A stretch of 64,000 nucleotides of DNA from Sphingopyxis sp. LK2115 (GTDB taxonomy: Bacteria > Pseudomonadota > Alphaproteobacteria > Sphingomonadales > Sphingomonadaceae): positions 1 to 64,000 of the forward strand of contig NZ_JABWGQ010000051.1 in assembly GCF_014595975.1 (NCBI RefSeq). The letters are read 5' to 3'. A program made the position numbers and the translations under genes. Positions 18,045 through 27,468 of this stretch are shown here, piece after piece (within the stretch, counting starts at the first letter, position 1; each line of letters opens with the position of its first letter). The notes beneath the pieces were generated by a model. The model made no database searches. It was not told where the DNA came from and saw nothing but the letters and a program-made list of their open reading frames with translations.

Positions 18045-19172
18045 TCAGCGTTTCCACTCTCCGCTTTTCGCAAACTCCTCGCGGATTTGTCCCGACTGAT
18101 TGAGCCGCGGGTCGGCGTAGCTTGGCGGGGCGGGCACCGCGGCGGGCGGGGCGCCGGGGGTTGCGGGTGGCAGCGCACCGGGCAGCGGCGCGGGCGCGGC
18201 GTCGGGGAGCGGTGCGGCGGCGCCGGTAAGGGCGGGGACGGGCCCGACGCCGGGCGCGATACCCTGTCCCTTCAGTATCGCCAGCTGCTGCGCGACGGGC
18301 AGATAGGGGCCGGGCACCGGCTCGCGGCCCAGATAGGGGGCGCGAAAGGCGTCGGGCATCCCCCAGCGGCCGCGCCAGCGGTGAAAGATATGCGCGCCCA
18401 CGATGTTGGTCATCACCAGGCTTTTGCCCCAGCGCGGCCAGATCGCCTGCGTATGATAATGGGTCGCCAGCCCGACCTTGGCAAAGACCTGTCCGCCGAG
18501 CGCGGCCGAAGCGATGCGGCTGGCGCGCAGCCAGTTGGCGCGGCCGGGGGGGCGAGCCATCGCGCCGTCGCAGGCAAAGGTGAACTGGCACACGCCCGCG
18601 CGCTGCGACCCCTGAAAGACGACGCCGCATATGGTGTTGGGGAAGCTCGGGTGGCGCACACGGTTGATCACCGTCTGCGCGACGCCGCGCATCCCGTCGT
18701 CGCTTTCGGATGCGGCTTCGTAATAGATGGCGGCCGTCAGGCAATAATGGGCGCGTTCGCGGTCGAGCGCGGTAACCCCGCGAAAGACATAGGGCTTGGC
18801 CGCGGGTCCGACGAACGCCTCCTCGCGCAGCGCGGCCGGGTCGGCGGGCGGCAGCGCGGCCGCGTCGGCAAAATCGATGCTGCGCGGGTCGGGCAGCGTC
18901 GGGTCGATCTTCAGTGCTGCCTCATAATCCCCGGCGGTCATGATCGCCCAGCGTTCGGGGTCATAGGGCCTGAAATCGAGCGGCACCGATACGCTGTAAG
19001 GCCCGAACATCGTCGGCGCGCGAAACTGCCCGCCCGACAGCACGAAGGCGAGGCAGGCGACCACCGACACTGCGCCGATCGCCGCCCAAAAGGCGCGCCC
19101 CGGCCCCGCCGGCCTTTCAGGCGGCGGGTCGCGCCACGTCGAACGGGCGGTCAGCGACAGTTCGGGCTTCAT
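18045..19172 (-). CDS. SleB-type cell wall hydrolase
   Basis: The 375-residue protein has one N-terminal membrane anchor (about residues 25-45, AFWAAIGAVSVVACLAFVL) and a periplasmic hydrolase_2 (SleB) domain: AIYYEAASESDDGMRGVAQT with the catalytic Glu, then VINRVRHPSFPNTICGVVFQ and CQFTFACDG. SleB relatives are lytic transglycosylases or amidases acting on peptidoglycan. The C-terminal 90 residues are proline- and alanine-rich and look unstructured. The ATG at 19172 starts the cytoplasmic leader; a 25-codon upstream extension to 19247 has no similarity. It lies 45 bases upstream of the glyoxalase-fold gene on the same strand. Confidence 0.82.
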   Translation of the reverse strand: MKPELSLTARSTWRDPPPERPAGPGRAFWAAIGAVSVVACLAFVLSGGQFRAPTMFGPYSVSVPLDFRPYDPERWAIMTAGDYEAALKIDPTLPDPRSIDFADAAALPPADPAALREEAFVGPAAKPYVFRGVTALDRERAHYCLTAAIYYEAASESDDGMRGVAQTVINRVRHPSFPNTICGVVFQGSQRAGVCQFTFACDGAMARPPGRANWLRASRIASAALGGQVFAKVGLATHYHTQAIWPRWGKSLVMTNIVGAHIFHRWRGRWGMPDAFRAPYLGREPVPGPYLPVAQQLAILKGQGIAPGVGPVPALTGAAAPLPDAAPAPLPGALPPATPGAPPAAVPAPPSYADPRLNQSGQIREEFAKSGEWKR

Positions 19173-19260
19173 CGGGGCGGCATCATTCCTTGCGCTGCGC
19201 CCGCGGGATGCCGACGCAGCGGGACACCCTATACATGAAAACGCCAATAAAGCGTTGCCG

Positions 19261-19746
19261 CTAACGCATGTCGAGCGCGACGACGAACAGGATCAGCGCC
19301 GCGGTCGACGCCAGCGTGCGGACGTGATTCCACGCGGTCCATTCCTTGCGATAGCGCGCCCATAGCGCCTGCCCCGCCGCGCTTTGCGGCTCGCTCGCGT
19401 CGAGCGCATTGTTGCGCGGGACGTTGAAGAACATCGTCACCATGAACATGCCGATGAAATAGATTACGCCTCCCGCAAATGCCGCGCACGCCCCTGCCTG
19501 ACCCCTGTGCACCGCGCCGGCGATCGCAAGCGCGAGGCTCGACAGGCTGGAGCCGAAGAACAGGGGCATGAACAGCGAGCGCTGGATGACGCGGTTGATG
19601 CTGGTCATCGCGGCGACCCCGGCGGGTGCGCCGGTGCGCGCAAAGGCCGTCATCGCGAAGGCCGAAAAGGTGAAATAGACGCCCGCAAGAAGGCCGCAGG
19701 CGACGATCGAGAACCACAGCAGGGCGGTGACGAGCGGCGCGGTCAT
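19261..19746 (-). CDS. DUF1772 (anthrone-oxygenase-like) membrane protein
   Basis: This 161-residue protein has four hydrophobic helices and the DUF1772 hallmarks MTSINRVIQR (near residue 47), FFNVPRNNAL (near 107) and WNHVRTLAS near the C-terminus. DUF1772 is distantly related to fungal anthrone oxygenases, but bacterial members have no established role. The ATG at 19746 is preceded by GGAG. It lies alone on the minus strand between the wall hydrolase and the beta-helix lipoprotein. Confidence 0.78.
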   Translation of the reverse strand: MTAPLVTALLWFSIVACGLLAGVYFTFSAFAMTAFARTGAPAGVAAMTSINRVIQRSLFMPLFFGSSLSSLALAIAGAVHRGQAGACAAFAGGVIYFIGMFMVTMFFNVPRNNALDASEPQSAAGQALWARYRKEWTAWNHVRTLASTAALILFVVALDMR

Positions 19747-19822
19747 GGGCGACTCCGGTTCCTTGTCTGCCGTTTCCTGGCCCATTTATATCGCGGTGGG
19801 AATATCGGTTCGCGCTTGCGGG

Positions 19823-20758
19823 TCAGGGCGGCGGAATGGCGACCGCCTCTCCACTGTCGTCGCGAACATTGCCGCTGGCCGCGACAATGTCGCCGGGCGC
19901 CGAATTGTTGAGGATCAGCCCATAGCGCTCGTCGCGGCCGAAGCGATTGTCGACGATGCGCTGGTCGCGGCCGGGTGCGAGGCGCAGCACATGGCCCGCG
20001 CCGTTCAGATAATTGCCGATGATGCGGATCTGGCTGTTGCCGCCGTTCGCATTTTCGAAAAAGATTGCGGCATTCAGCACGTCGTCGCCGCACATCTGGC
20101 GCCATGGTCCCATGTCGATCGCATTGTTTTCCAGCGTCAGATTCTCGACCCCGCGCACCTGGATGCCGTCGGCGTGCGCGCCGCATGCGGGTTCGGGGCT
20201 ATGCAGAAAATTATTGCGGATCATCAGGTTGCGGATGCGTCCGGTGTCGGATGTGACGTGGATGAGATCGCTTGTCGAACCATGGACATTATTGCCTTCG
20301 AGCACGACATCCGCGGCGCCCGATATCGAGATGCCGCCGTGGATGTCGCACCGTTCGATCCGCGACCGCGGCCCCGACAACAGAATGCTCACCTGCGCGC
20401 GGCAGTGGCGCAGGATGACGTCGGCGCCCGCGAAATGATAAAAGCTGCCCCCCGGCGGTTTCGGAAGATCATAGCCGTCGATCACGAGGTTTGATCGTCC
20501 GTCATAGGCGGGCCCCGACCAGCTGCGCAGCGTTACGCCCGCGGGCACGCCCGTGTTGGTGGCATCGGGGCGCGGACTGGCGACGGGCGGCGGGGTTGGG
20601 GCCGGGGCCGGCGCCGGTGCGGGCGCCGGAGTCGGCGATGGGGCGGGCGCGGGCAATTGCACCGGTGGCGGCCCTTCGTCGCCGGTCCCGCCGCCACATC
20701 CGGCGAGCGTCAGCACGGCGAGCAACGCGGTGCGGTGCTGGAACCGGCTTTTGAGCAT
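19823..20758 (-). CDS. beta-helix repeat lipoprotein
   Basis: The 311-residue product has a lipoprotein signal (LAVLTLAGC, Cys21), then a Pro-Ala repeat linker (residues 30-60), then a right-handed parallel beta-helix built of repeated short strands with Asn ladders: NLVIDGYDLP, DVILRHCRA, DVVLEGNNVHG, NLMIRNNFLHS, NLTLENNAID, IRIIGNYLNG. This fold is typical of pectate-lyase-like and other polysaccharide-binding or -cleaving proteins. No catalytic signature is evident. It is probably exported and anchored in the envelope. Confidence 0.75.
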   Translation of the reverse strand: MLKSRFQHRTALLAVLTLAGCGGGTGDEGPPPVQLPAPAPSPTPAPAPAPAPAPTPPPVASPRPDATNTGVPAGVTLRSWSGPAYDGRSNLVIDGYDLPKPPGGSFYHFAGADVILRHCRAQVSILLSGPRSRIERCDIHGGISISGAADVVLEGNNVHGSTSDLIHVTSDTGRIRNLMIRNNFLHSPEPACGAHADGIQVRGVENLTLENNAIDMGPWRQMCGDDVLNAAIFFENANGGNSQIRIIGNYLNGAGHVLRLAPGRDQRIVDNRFGRDERYGLILNNSAPGDIVAASGNVRDDSGEAVAIPPP

Positions 20759-21116
20759 GATCTGTCTCTCCGGCGGCGCGAACGGCTGACCGCGGCCGTC
20801 GGTATCCGACCAGATGACAGGGGTTCAACTATCTCACAGGTTATAATTGACTGTAATATAAAGAAAAGATGGATAATTCGGCTTAACCATCCGGCGGTGT
20901 CTGCTGCGTTTCCTCTCCTTGTCCTGCCCTGGCTTTGGCTGACCTTTGCCCCGCGGCAAGGCCGGATGCCGAACCGCTTTCCCTCTTGCCGACGCCGACG
21001 CATCGGCCTATATGCGCATCACTTCTTGACATGGTTAGCCAGTTGGGACGTCGGGGCCGCGGGCCGCGGCGGCTATAGCTGCATGGCTTTCCGGTCATCC
21101 GAACTGGAATGATGAC
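20759..21116. other. 358-base non-coding gap between divergent genes
   Basis: The gap separates the beta-helix lipoprotein gene from rimP. Bases 20828-20886 are strikingly AT-rich for this genome (TTATAATTGACTGTAATATA is inside) and probably hold the lipoprotein promoter or a regulatory site. A TTGACA at 21026-21031 lies about 86 bases before rimP, but no matching -10 box at the right distance was found. No tRNA or stable RNA was recognised. Confidence 0.5.
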
Positions 21117-21662
21117 TTGGTCGATTTCGACGCCCTCCATGCGATCATCGCGCCCGAAGTCGAGGCGATGGGCCTCGCGCTCGTGCGCGTCGCCTTCTTT
21201 GGCGGCGACAGCGATCCGACCCTGCAGGTGATGGCCGAGCGACCCGACACGCGCCAGCTGACGATCGACGATTGCGCCGACCTGTCGCGCCGCATTTCGG
21301 ATCGGCTCGACGCGCTCGAGGAAGCGGGCAAAGACCCGATCGACGTCGCCTATCGGCTCGAGGTTTCGTCGCCCGGCATCGACCGGCCGCTGACGCGCCC
21401 TGCCGATTTCGCCGACTGGGCGGGGCATGAGGCGAAGGTGGCGCTTAAGCAAAAGCTGGACGGGCGCCAGCGTTTCAACGGCATCCTCGTCGGTATCGAC
21501 GGCGATGTCGTGACGATTTCGGATAAGGAAGGGGTGCAGCATCATCTGCCGTTCGAGGCAATCGACACGGCAAAGCTGGTCCTTACCGACAAATTGATTG
21601 CCGCAACCGTCCCGCTCTCGGCCGAGGGCGCGGACGAAATGGAAGAAGAAGGACAGGACTGA
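21117..21662 (+). CDS. rimP: ribosome maturation factor RimP
   Basis: The 181-residue protein assists 30S subunit maturation in the cytosol. It carries the RimP core: GLALVRVAFFGGDSDPTLQV, then QLTIDDCADLSRRISDRLD, and the signature YRLEVSSPGIDRPL near residue 80. The start is a TTG at 21117; no in-frame ATG lies at the family's normal N-terminus, and the upstream ATGs are in other frames. It heads the rimP-nusA-ylxR-infB-rbfA operon, and its stop overlaps the nusA start. The weak TTG start may hold expression low. Confidence 0.9.
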   Translation: MVDFDALHAIIAPEVEAMGLALVRVAFFGGDSDPTLQVMAERPDTRQLTIDDCADLSRRISDRLDALEEAGKDPIDVAYRLEVSSPGIDRPLTRPADFADWAGHEAKVALKQKLDGRQRFNGILVGIDGDVVTISDKEGVQHHLPFEAIDTAKLVLTDKLIAATVPLSAEGADEMEEEGQD

Positions 21663-23296
21663 TGGCCACTGCCATTTCCGCCAACAAGGCCGAGCTGCTT
21701 GCGATCGCCAACGCCGTCGCCAGCGAGAAGATGATCGACAAGGGCATCGTCATCGAGGCGATCGAGGAAGCGATCCAGCGCGCCGCGCGCGCGCGCTATG
21801 GCGCCGAAAATGACATTCGCGCGAAGCTCGACCCGCAGACCGGCGACCTGCGCCTGTGGCGCGTCGTCGAGGTCGTCGAGACGGTCGAGGATTATTTCAA
21901 GCAGGTCGATCTCGCCGCCGCGCAGAAGCTCCAGAAGGATGCCAGGATCGGCGACTTCATCGTCGACCCGCTGCCCGCGGTCGATCTTGGCCGCATCGAC
22001 GCGCAGTCGGCGAAGCAGGTGATCTTTCAGAAGGTCCGCGAAGCCGATCGCCAGCGCCAATATGAAGAGTTCAAGGACCGCGTCGGCGAGATCATCACCG
22101 GTGTCGTGAAATCGGTCGAGTTCGGCCACATCGTCGTCAACCTCGGCCGCGCCGAGGGCGTGATCCGCCGCGATCAGCAGATCCCGCGCGAACTGATGCG
22201 CGTCGGCGATCGCGTCCGCGCGCTGATCCTGTCGGTGCGCAGCGAAACGCGCGGACCGCAGATTTTCCTGAGCCGCGCGCACCCCGATTTCATGAAAAAG
22301 CTGTTCGCGCAGGAAGTGCCCGAAATCTACGACGGCATCATCGAAATCAAGGCCGCCGCGCGCGATCCGGGCAGCCGCGCGAAGATCGGCGTCATCAGCT
22401 ATGACGGCAGCATCGACCCGGTCGGTGCGTGCGTCGGCATGAAGGGCAGCCGGGTGCAGGCGGTCGTCCAGGAAATGCAGGGCGAAAAGATCGACATCAT
22501 TCCCTGGTCCGAAGATACGGCGACCTTCGTTGTCAACGCGCTTCAGCCTGCCACGGTCCAGCGCGTCGTCATCGATGAGGATGATGGCCGCATCGAAGTC
22601 GTCGTCCCCGACGATCAGCTCAGCCTCGCGATCGGCCGGCGCGGCCAGAATGTCCGTCTGGCCAGCCAGCTTACCGGCAAACAGATCGACATCATGACCG
22701 AAGCTGATGCGAGCGAGAAGCGCCAGCGCGAATTCGTCGAACGATCGACGATGTTCCAGGAAGAACTCGACGTCGACGAAACGCTCGCGCAGCTCCTCGT
22801 CGCCGAAGGTTTCGGCGAACTCGAGGAAGTCGCTTATGTCCCGCTCGAAGAGCTTGCGAGCATCGAGGGCTTCGATGAAGAACTCGCGCAGGAGCTGCAG
22901 AGCCGTGCCGCCGAAGGACTCGATCGCCGCGAGGAAGCCGCGAGACAGGAGCGTCGGGCCCTTGGTGTCGAGGATGCGCTCGCCGAGATTCCGCACCTGA
23001 CCGAAGCGATGCTCGTCACGCTCGGCAAGGCGGGGATCAAGACGCTCGACGATCTCGCCGACCTTGCGACCGACGAGTTGATTGCGAAGAAGCGCACCGA
23101 CAACCGCCGCGGCCCGGCGCGCGGTGAGCGCGCCGAGGACAAGGGCGGCGTGCTGGGGGATTACGGCCTCAGCGAAGAACAGGGCAACGAGATCATCATG
23201 GCGGCACGCGCGCACTGGTTCGACGACGAACCGGAAGCGAAGTCCGAGGCGGCGACGCAAACCGGGGAGGCCGCCGATGCGGACCCCGCGCAATGA
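21662..23296 (+). CDS. nusA: transcription elongation/termination factor NusA
   Basis: The 544-residue protein binds RNA polymerase and acts in pausing, termination and antitermination. In order: the NusA N-terminal domain (to about 125), an S1 domain with GVVKSVEFGHIVVNLGRAEG (about 137-200), two KH domains marked by GACVGMKGSRV and LAIGRRGQNVRLAS, and two C-terminal acidic repeats with helix-hairpin-helix character (LASIEGFDEELAQEL and MLVTLGKAGIKTLDDLA). Length is normal for alphaproteobacteria. The start overlaps the rimP stop (TGATG). Confidence 0.95.
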   Translation: MATAISANKAELLAIANAVASEKMIDKGIVIEAIEEAIQRAARARYGAENDIRAKLDPQTGDLRLWRVVEVVETVEDYFKQVDLAAAQKLQKDARIGDFIVDPLPAVDLGRIDAQSAKQVIFQKVREADRQRQYEEFKDRVGEIITGVVKSVEFGHIVVNLGRAEGVIRRDQQIPRELMRVGDRVRALILSVRSETRGPQIFLSRAHPDFMKKLFAQEVPEIYDGIIEIKAAARDPGSRAKIGVISYDGSIDPVGACVGMKGSRVQAVVQEMQGEKIDIIPWSEDTATFVVNALQPATVQRVVIDEDDGRIEVVVPDDQLSLAIGRRGQNVRLASQLTGKQIDIMTEADASEKRQREFVERSTMFQEELDVDETLAQLLVAEGFGELEEVAYVPLEELASIEGFDEELAQELQSRAAEGLDRREEAARQERRALGVEDALAEIPHLTEAMLVTLGKAGIKTLDDLADLATDELIAKKRTDNRRGPARGERAEDKGGVLGDYGLSEEQGNEIIMAARAHWFDDEPEAKSEAATQTGEAADADPAQ

Positions 23297-24035
23297 TCAG
23301 CTGAGCCAAACCGACCGCGCAAAGGCGCGCGGCAACCACGTGCCCGAGCGGCGCTGCGTCGTCACCGGAGAGGTGTTTCCGGCGGAGCGACTCGTGCGCC
23401 TCGCGCTTGGTCCCGATGGCGCCATCGCGCCCGACGTCCACGGCAAGGCGCCGGGGCGGGGCGCATGGATCGGTGTCGACCGGGCGACGCTCGAGGCGGC
23501 GCAGGCCAGGGGCAAGCTCAGGAGCGGCCTTGCGCGTGCGCTGCACGAGAGCGGCTTCGCGATCCCCGACGATCTCGGCGAGCGGATCGAGGCCCAGCTC
23601 GCCCGCGCGACGCTTGACCGGCTCGGTCTCGAATCGCGCGCGGGCATGCTTATCAGCGGCAATGACAAGGTCGAACAGGCGGCGCGCCGCGGGCAGGTTC
23701 GCCTGCTCCTCCACGCCAGCGATGCGGGCGAGGATGGTCGCAAGAAGCTGGCGCAGGCGTGGCGTGTCGGCGAGGATGCGGAAGGGTCGGGCCGCGAGGG
23801 ACTGGTCTTGCCGGTAGACCGCGGCACCCTATCTGTGGCATTGGGACGCGAGAACGCGGTGCATCTGGCGATTGTCGACGCCCGCGCCGCTGACCGGGTG
23901 CTGGCGCATTTGAGCCGCTGGCAGTTTTTCACCGGATGGAGTAGGGACGCGGCCAATCGCGTTTCGGATACGGATTCCCGCGCGCCGGGAACAGGGGATA
24001 CGTCCGCGGCTTCCGCCGTTTCGGGCGCGTTTTGA
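23277..24035 (+). CDS. YlxR (DUF448) and L7Ae-like RNA-binding protein
   Basis: A 252-residue fusion typical of alphaproteobacteria. The N-terminal DUF448/YlxR domain has [20 protein letters not shown] and the strongly conserved GRGAWIGVD. The second half is an L7Ae/L30e-like RNA-binding domain with [20 protein letters not shown]. YlxR relatives bind RNA and nucleoid-linked targets; the precise role is unsettled. The start lies inside nusA (20 bases of overlap) and follows GGGGAGG, so translation is coupled. The tail after about residue 220 is poorly conserved and runs up to infB. Confidence 0.85.
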   Translation: MRTPRNDQLSQTDRAKARGNHVPERRCVVTGEVFPAERLVRLALGPDGAIAPDVHGKAPGRGAWIGVDRATLEAAQARGKLRSGLARALHESGFAIPDDLGERIEAQLARATLDRLGLESRAGMLISGNDKVEQAARRGQVRLLLHASDAGEDGRKKLAQAWRVGEDAEGSGREGLVLPVDRGTLSVALGRENAVHLAIVDARAADRVLAHLSRWQFFTGWSRDAANRVSDTDSRAPGTGDTSAASAVSGAF

Positions 24036-24052
24036 AGGAATGATGGTTTTCG

Positions 24053-26584
24053 ATGAGTGACGAACAGGACAAGCCGACCCTTAGCCGCAAGCCCCTGGGC
24101 CTGAAGCGGACGGTCGAGGCCGGACAGGTGCAGCAGCAGTTCAGCCATGGCCGCCGCAATACGGTGGTGGTCGAGGTGAAGCGTCGCCGCGTGCTGGGTC
24201 GGCCGGGCGAGGCCGCACCGGCACCTGAGGCCGAAGAGGCAAAGGCCGCGCCCGCCCCTGCGCCTGCACCCGTCGCACCCAAGCCCGCGGCGCCGAAGCC
24301 TGCCGCGACGGACAGCCTGTTGACGCGGCAGGAGCGGCAGGCGCAGTTGCTGCGCGAGGCCGAGGAAGCGCGCATGGCGGCGCTCGAAGAGAATCGTCGC
24401 CGCGAGGAAGCGGCGCGCGCGCGGGCGGCCGAGGAAGAACGGGCGCGCGCCGAAAAACGCGAAGAGCAGGCCGCGGCAAAGGCCACCGAGCCAGCGCCGT
24501 CGCCTCCGGCACCGTCGCCGGATGCCCCTGCCGACGTCCCGGTCGCCGAGCGTCCGGCCGAAACCGCCGCGCGTCCTGCGACGGCGAGCGCGGCCCCGGC
24601 GCCACGCCGCTTTACGCCCGTCGAGCCGCCAAAACGCCCCGAGCCCAAGCGCCCCGAACCCAAGGCCAGCCGCGGCGGCGAAAATCGCCGCCAATCGGGC
24701 AAGCTGACCGTCACGCGCGCGCTCAACGAGGATGAAGGTGCGCGTGCGCGCAGCCTCGCCGCGCTGAAGCGCGCCCGCGAAAAAGAAAAGCGTTCGCACA
24801 TGACCGCGTCGGGCCCGCGCGAAAAGCAGGTCCGCGAAGTCGTCGTGCCCGACACGATCACGGTGCAGGAACTTGCCAACCGCATGGCCGAAAAGGGTGC
24901 CGACCTGGTCAAGGCGCTGTTCAAGATGGGGATGCCCGTCACCGTCAACCAGACGATCGACCAGGACACTGCCGAACTGCTCGTCACCGAATTCGGGCAT
25001 GAGATCAAACGCGTCAGCGAAGCCGACATCGACATCCGCCACGACGAGGATGTCGACGACGCCGCAGCGCTCAAGCCGCGCGCGCCGGTCGTGACGATCA
25101 TGGGCCATGTCGACCATGGCAAGACTAGCCTGCTCGACGCGCTGCGCGGCGCCAATGTGCAGGCGGGCGAGGCCGGCGGCATCACCCAGCATATCGGGGC
25201 CTATCAGGTGAAGGCGAAGGACGGCAGCGTCATCACCTTCCTCGATACGCCGGGCCACGAAGCCTTTACCGACATGCGCGCCCGCGGAGCGAATGTCACC
25301 GACATCGCGATCCTGGTGGTTGCGGCTGACGACGGCATAAAGCCGCAGACGGTCGAATCGATCAATCACGCCAAGGCGGCCGGCGTCCCGATCATCGTCG
25401 CGATCAACAAGATCGACAAGGATGGCGCCAACCCGCAGCGCGTCCGCGAGCGCCTGCTCGAGCATGAGATCATCGTCGAGGCCATGGGCGGCGAGGTGCA
25501 GGACGTTGAAGTTTCGGCGCTCAAGAAACAGAATCTTGACAAGCTGCTCGACGCGATCGCGCTGCAGGCCGAAATCATGGAACTGAAAGCCAACCCCGAC
25601 CGCGCCGCCGAAGGCACGGTCATCGAGGCAAAGCTCGACAAGGGACGCGGGCCCGTTGCGACCATCCTGGTTCGCCGCGGGACGCTGAAGGTCGGCGACA
25701 TCTTTGTCTGCGGCGCCGAAAGCGGCCGCGTCCGCGCGCTCATCGACGATCATGGCAAGCAGGTCAAACAGGCGACGCCGTCGATGCCGGTCGAGGTGCT
25801 TGGGCTCGGCGGGGTGCCGATGGCGGGCGATACGCTGACCGTCGTGGAAAATGAGGCGCGCGCCCGCGAGGTCGCGGCCTATCGCCAGGAACAGGCGCTC
25901 AAGAAGCGGACGGCGCAGGCGCCCGTCAGCCTTGAAGGCATGTTCTCGGCGCTTGCCGACAAGGCGAATGTCATCGAATATCCGGTGGTCGTGAAGGGCG
26001 ACGTGCAAGGCAGCGTCGAGGCGATCGTCAACGCATTGAACAAGTTGTCGACCGACGAGATCCGCGTCCGCGTGCTCCATGCGGGCGCCGGGGCGATCAC
26101 CGAAAGCGATGTGACGCTGGCCGCGTCGACCAAGGCGCCGATCATCGGCTTCAACGTCCGCCCCAACGCCAAGGCGCGCGAGATTGCGAACCGCGAAAAA
26201 GTGCGCTTCATGTATTATGATGTCATCTATCACCTGACCGCCGACGTCGCGAAGGAGATGGCGGGCGAGCTTGGCCCCGAACGCATCGAAAATGTCGTCG
26301 GCCGCGCCGAGGTCAAGGAAGTGTTCCCGGCGGGCAAGCGCGACAAGGCCGCGGGTCTGCTCGTGCTCGAAGGCTCGATCCGCAAGGGGCTTCACGCGCG
26401 TCTTACCCGCGCGGACGTCATTGTCTCTGCAACGACGATCGCGTCGCTGCGCCGCTTCAAGGACGATGTCGCCGAGGTGCGCGCGGGGCTCGAATGCGGT
26501 GTCGTGCTCGCCGATACCAACGACATCAAGCCGGGCGATCACCTCGAAGTGTTCGAGGTCGAGCTGCGCGAACGCACGCTGTAA
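24053..26584 (+). CDS. infB: translation initiation factor IF-2
   Basis: The 843-residue GTPase delivers initiator tRNA to the 30S subunit. The N-terminal third is a highly charged Ala-Glu-Arg-rich coil (residues 60-240). The IF2_N module ([20 protein letters not shown]) follows, then the G domain with GHVDHGKTS (residues 351-359), DTPGHEAF and NKIDKD, and the C-terminal domains IF2-C1 and C2 ending in [15 protein letters not shown]. Length and order are normal. It is fifth-operon-position typical, 17 bases after the ylxR gene. Confidence 0.96.
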   Translation: MSDEQDKPTLSRKPLGLKRTVEAGQVQQQFSHGRRNTVVVEVKRRRVLGRPGEAAPAPEAEEAKAAPAPAPAPVAPKPAAPKPAATDSLLTRQERQAQLLREAEEARMAALEENRRREEAARARAAEEERARAEKREEQAAAKATEPAPSPPAPSPDAPADVPVAERPAETAARPATASAAPAPRRFTPVEPPKRPEPKRPEPKASRGGENRRQSGKLTVTRALNEDEGARARSLAALKRAREKEKRSHMTASGPREKQVREVVVPDTITVQELANRMAEKGADLVKALFKMGMPVTVNQTIDQDTAELLVTEFGHEIKRVSEADIDIRHDEDVDDAAALKPRAPVVTIMGHVDHGKTSLLDALRGANVQAGEAGGITQHIGAYQVKAKDGSVITFLDTPGHEAFTDMRARGANVTDIAILVVAADDGIKPQTVESINHAKAAGVPIIVAINKIDKDGANPQRVRERLLEHEIIVEAMGGEVQDVEVSALKKQNLDKLLDAIALQAEIMELKANPDRAAEGTVIEAKLDKGRGPVATILVRRGTLKVGDIFVCGAESGRVRALIDDHGKQVKQATPSMPVEVLGLGGVPMAGDTLTVVENEARAREVAAYRQEQALKKRTAQAPVSLEGMFSALADKANVIEYPVVVKGDVQGSVEAIVNALNKLSTDEIRVRVLHAGAGAITESDVTLAASTKAPIIGFNVRPNAKAREIANREKVRFMYYDVIYHLTADVAKEMAGELGPERIENVVGRAEVKEVFPAGKRDKAAGLLVLEGSIRKGLHARLTRADVIVSATTIASLRRFKDDVAEVRAGLECGVVLADTNDIKPGDHLEVFEVELRERTL

Positions 26585-26593
26585 CGAACCAGC

Positions 26594-26626
26594 CCTGCAC
26601 CCTCGTTGGCGCGAGGGTGCAGGAGG
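26594..26626 (+). promoter_or_regulatory. perfect hairpin overlapping the rbfA ribosome site
   Basis: A 12-base perfect inverted repeat (26594-26605, CCTGCACCCTCG, with 26612-26623) closes a six-base loop. The last three bases of the right arm are the first half of the AGGAGG Shine-Dalgarno of rbfA (26621-26626). There is no T-run, so it is unlikely to be an intrinsic terminator. It could restrict rbfA translation, act as an RNA-processing or stability element, or both. Confidence 0.6.
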
Positions 26627-26635
26627 AAAAAAGCC

Positions 26636-27037
26636 ATGCGTCACAAGGACCAATCCGAAGGCCCCTCCGTCCGCGTGCTGCGCGTGGGCGAACAGATACG
26701 CCATGTGCTGAGCGAAATCCTTGCGCGCGGCGACGTGCATGACGATATCCTCGCGACGCATCCGGTCAGCGTGACCGAGGTGCGCATGTCGCCGGACCTG
26801 CGCCATGCTACCGTCTTTGTGAAGCCCCTGCTGGGCAGGGATGAGGAAGCGGTGCTGAAGTCGCTGAGGACGAACACGGCCTATCTCCAGCGCGAGGTCG
26901 CGCATCGCATCCGGATGAAATATGCGGCGAAGCTGAAGTTTCTGGCCGACGAAAGCTTTGACGAGGCAAGTCATATCGATCGGCTGCTGCGCGATCCGAA
27001 AGTGGCGCGCGACCTGCACGGCGACAAGCTCGATTGA
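26636..27037 (+). CDS. rbfA: 30S ribosome-binding factor RbfA
   Basis: This 133-residue KH-like protein helps 16S rRNA 5'-end maturation and cold adaptation. Recognisable parts are [20 protein letters not shown] near the N-terminus, [19 protein letters not shown] in the middle, and [19 protein letters not shown] at the end. The ATG at 26636 follows AGGAGG. It closes the operon; truB, which often comes next, is absent and a gene of unrelated function follows 53 bases later. Confidence 0.94.
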   Translation: MRHKDQSEGPSVRVLRVGEQIRHVLSEILARGDVHDDILATHPVSVTEVRMSPDLRHATVFVKPLLGRDEEAVLKSLRTNTAYLQREVAHRIRMKYAAKLKFLADESFDEASHIDRLLRDPKVARDLHGDKLD

Positions 27038-27090
27038 CTTTCGTCCCATGTTCCGGCTTGCATCGTTTCGAGCAAGCAGGCACGACGCCG

Positions 27091-27468
27091 ATGACCGACC
27101 CACAAGCCCCCTATCACGCCCACATTTATTACGATCCCGCCGAGCGGCCCGCAGCCGCGGCGCTGCGCGAAGCGTTCGGCCGCGATCCCGCGATCCTGTT
27201 CGTCGGGGCCATGTGCGATGGCCCCGCGGGTCCGCATCCGATCGCGCAATATGAGGTGCATTTCCTCGCGCGCTCGCGCGATGCGGTCGTGGCGGCGATC
27301 GAGGCGACAGGGCTGCGCGCGCTCGTCCATCCGCTGACCGATGACGATCTGGCCGATCACACGAGCCTTGCACATTGGGTCGGCGCGCCGGTCGATCTCG
27401 ACGTGACCGTGCTGGATCCACCGGGCGTGAATCAGGGGATTCCGCGCTTCGGCGTGTCGGATTTCTAG
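27091..27468 (+). CDS. DOPA 4,5-dioxygenase family protein
   Basis: The 125-residue product matches the small DOPA-dioxygenase family: YHAHIYYDP at the start, HPIAQYEVHF in the middle and HTSLAHWVG near the end, where the conserved His residues would bind iron. Fungal and plant members open the ring of DOPA; bacterial ones are unassigned. The ATG at 27091 begins at the conserved segment; a TTG start at 27034 overlapping the rbfA stop is less likely. The 3' end overlaps the convergent hisZ by four bases. Confidence 0.75.
   Translation: MTDPQAPYHAHIYYDPAERPAAAALREAFGRDPAILFVGAMCDGPAGPHPIAQYEVHFLARSRDAVVAAIEATGLRALVHPLTDDDLADHTSLAHWVGAPVDLDVTVLDPPGVNQGIPRFGVSDF

Noticed and set aside
21026-21080. 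Sigma-70 promoter for rimP from TTGACA at 21026
   Set aside because: The only TATA-like word (TATAGC at about 21074) is more than 40 bases away, far from the usual 16-18 bases, so no promoter was annotated.
20759-21116. A tRNA gene in front of rimP, as in some bacteria
   Set aside because: No cloverleaf, T-loop GTTCGA(A/T)TC or acceptor pairing could be found in the gap.
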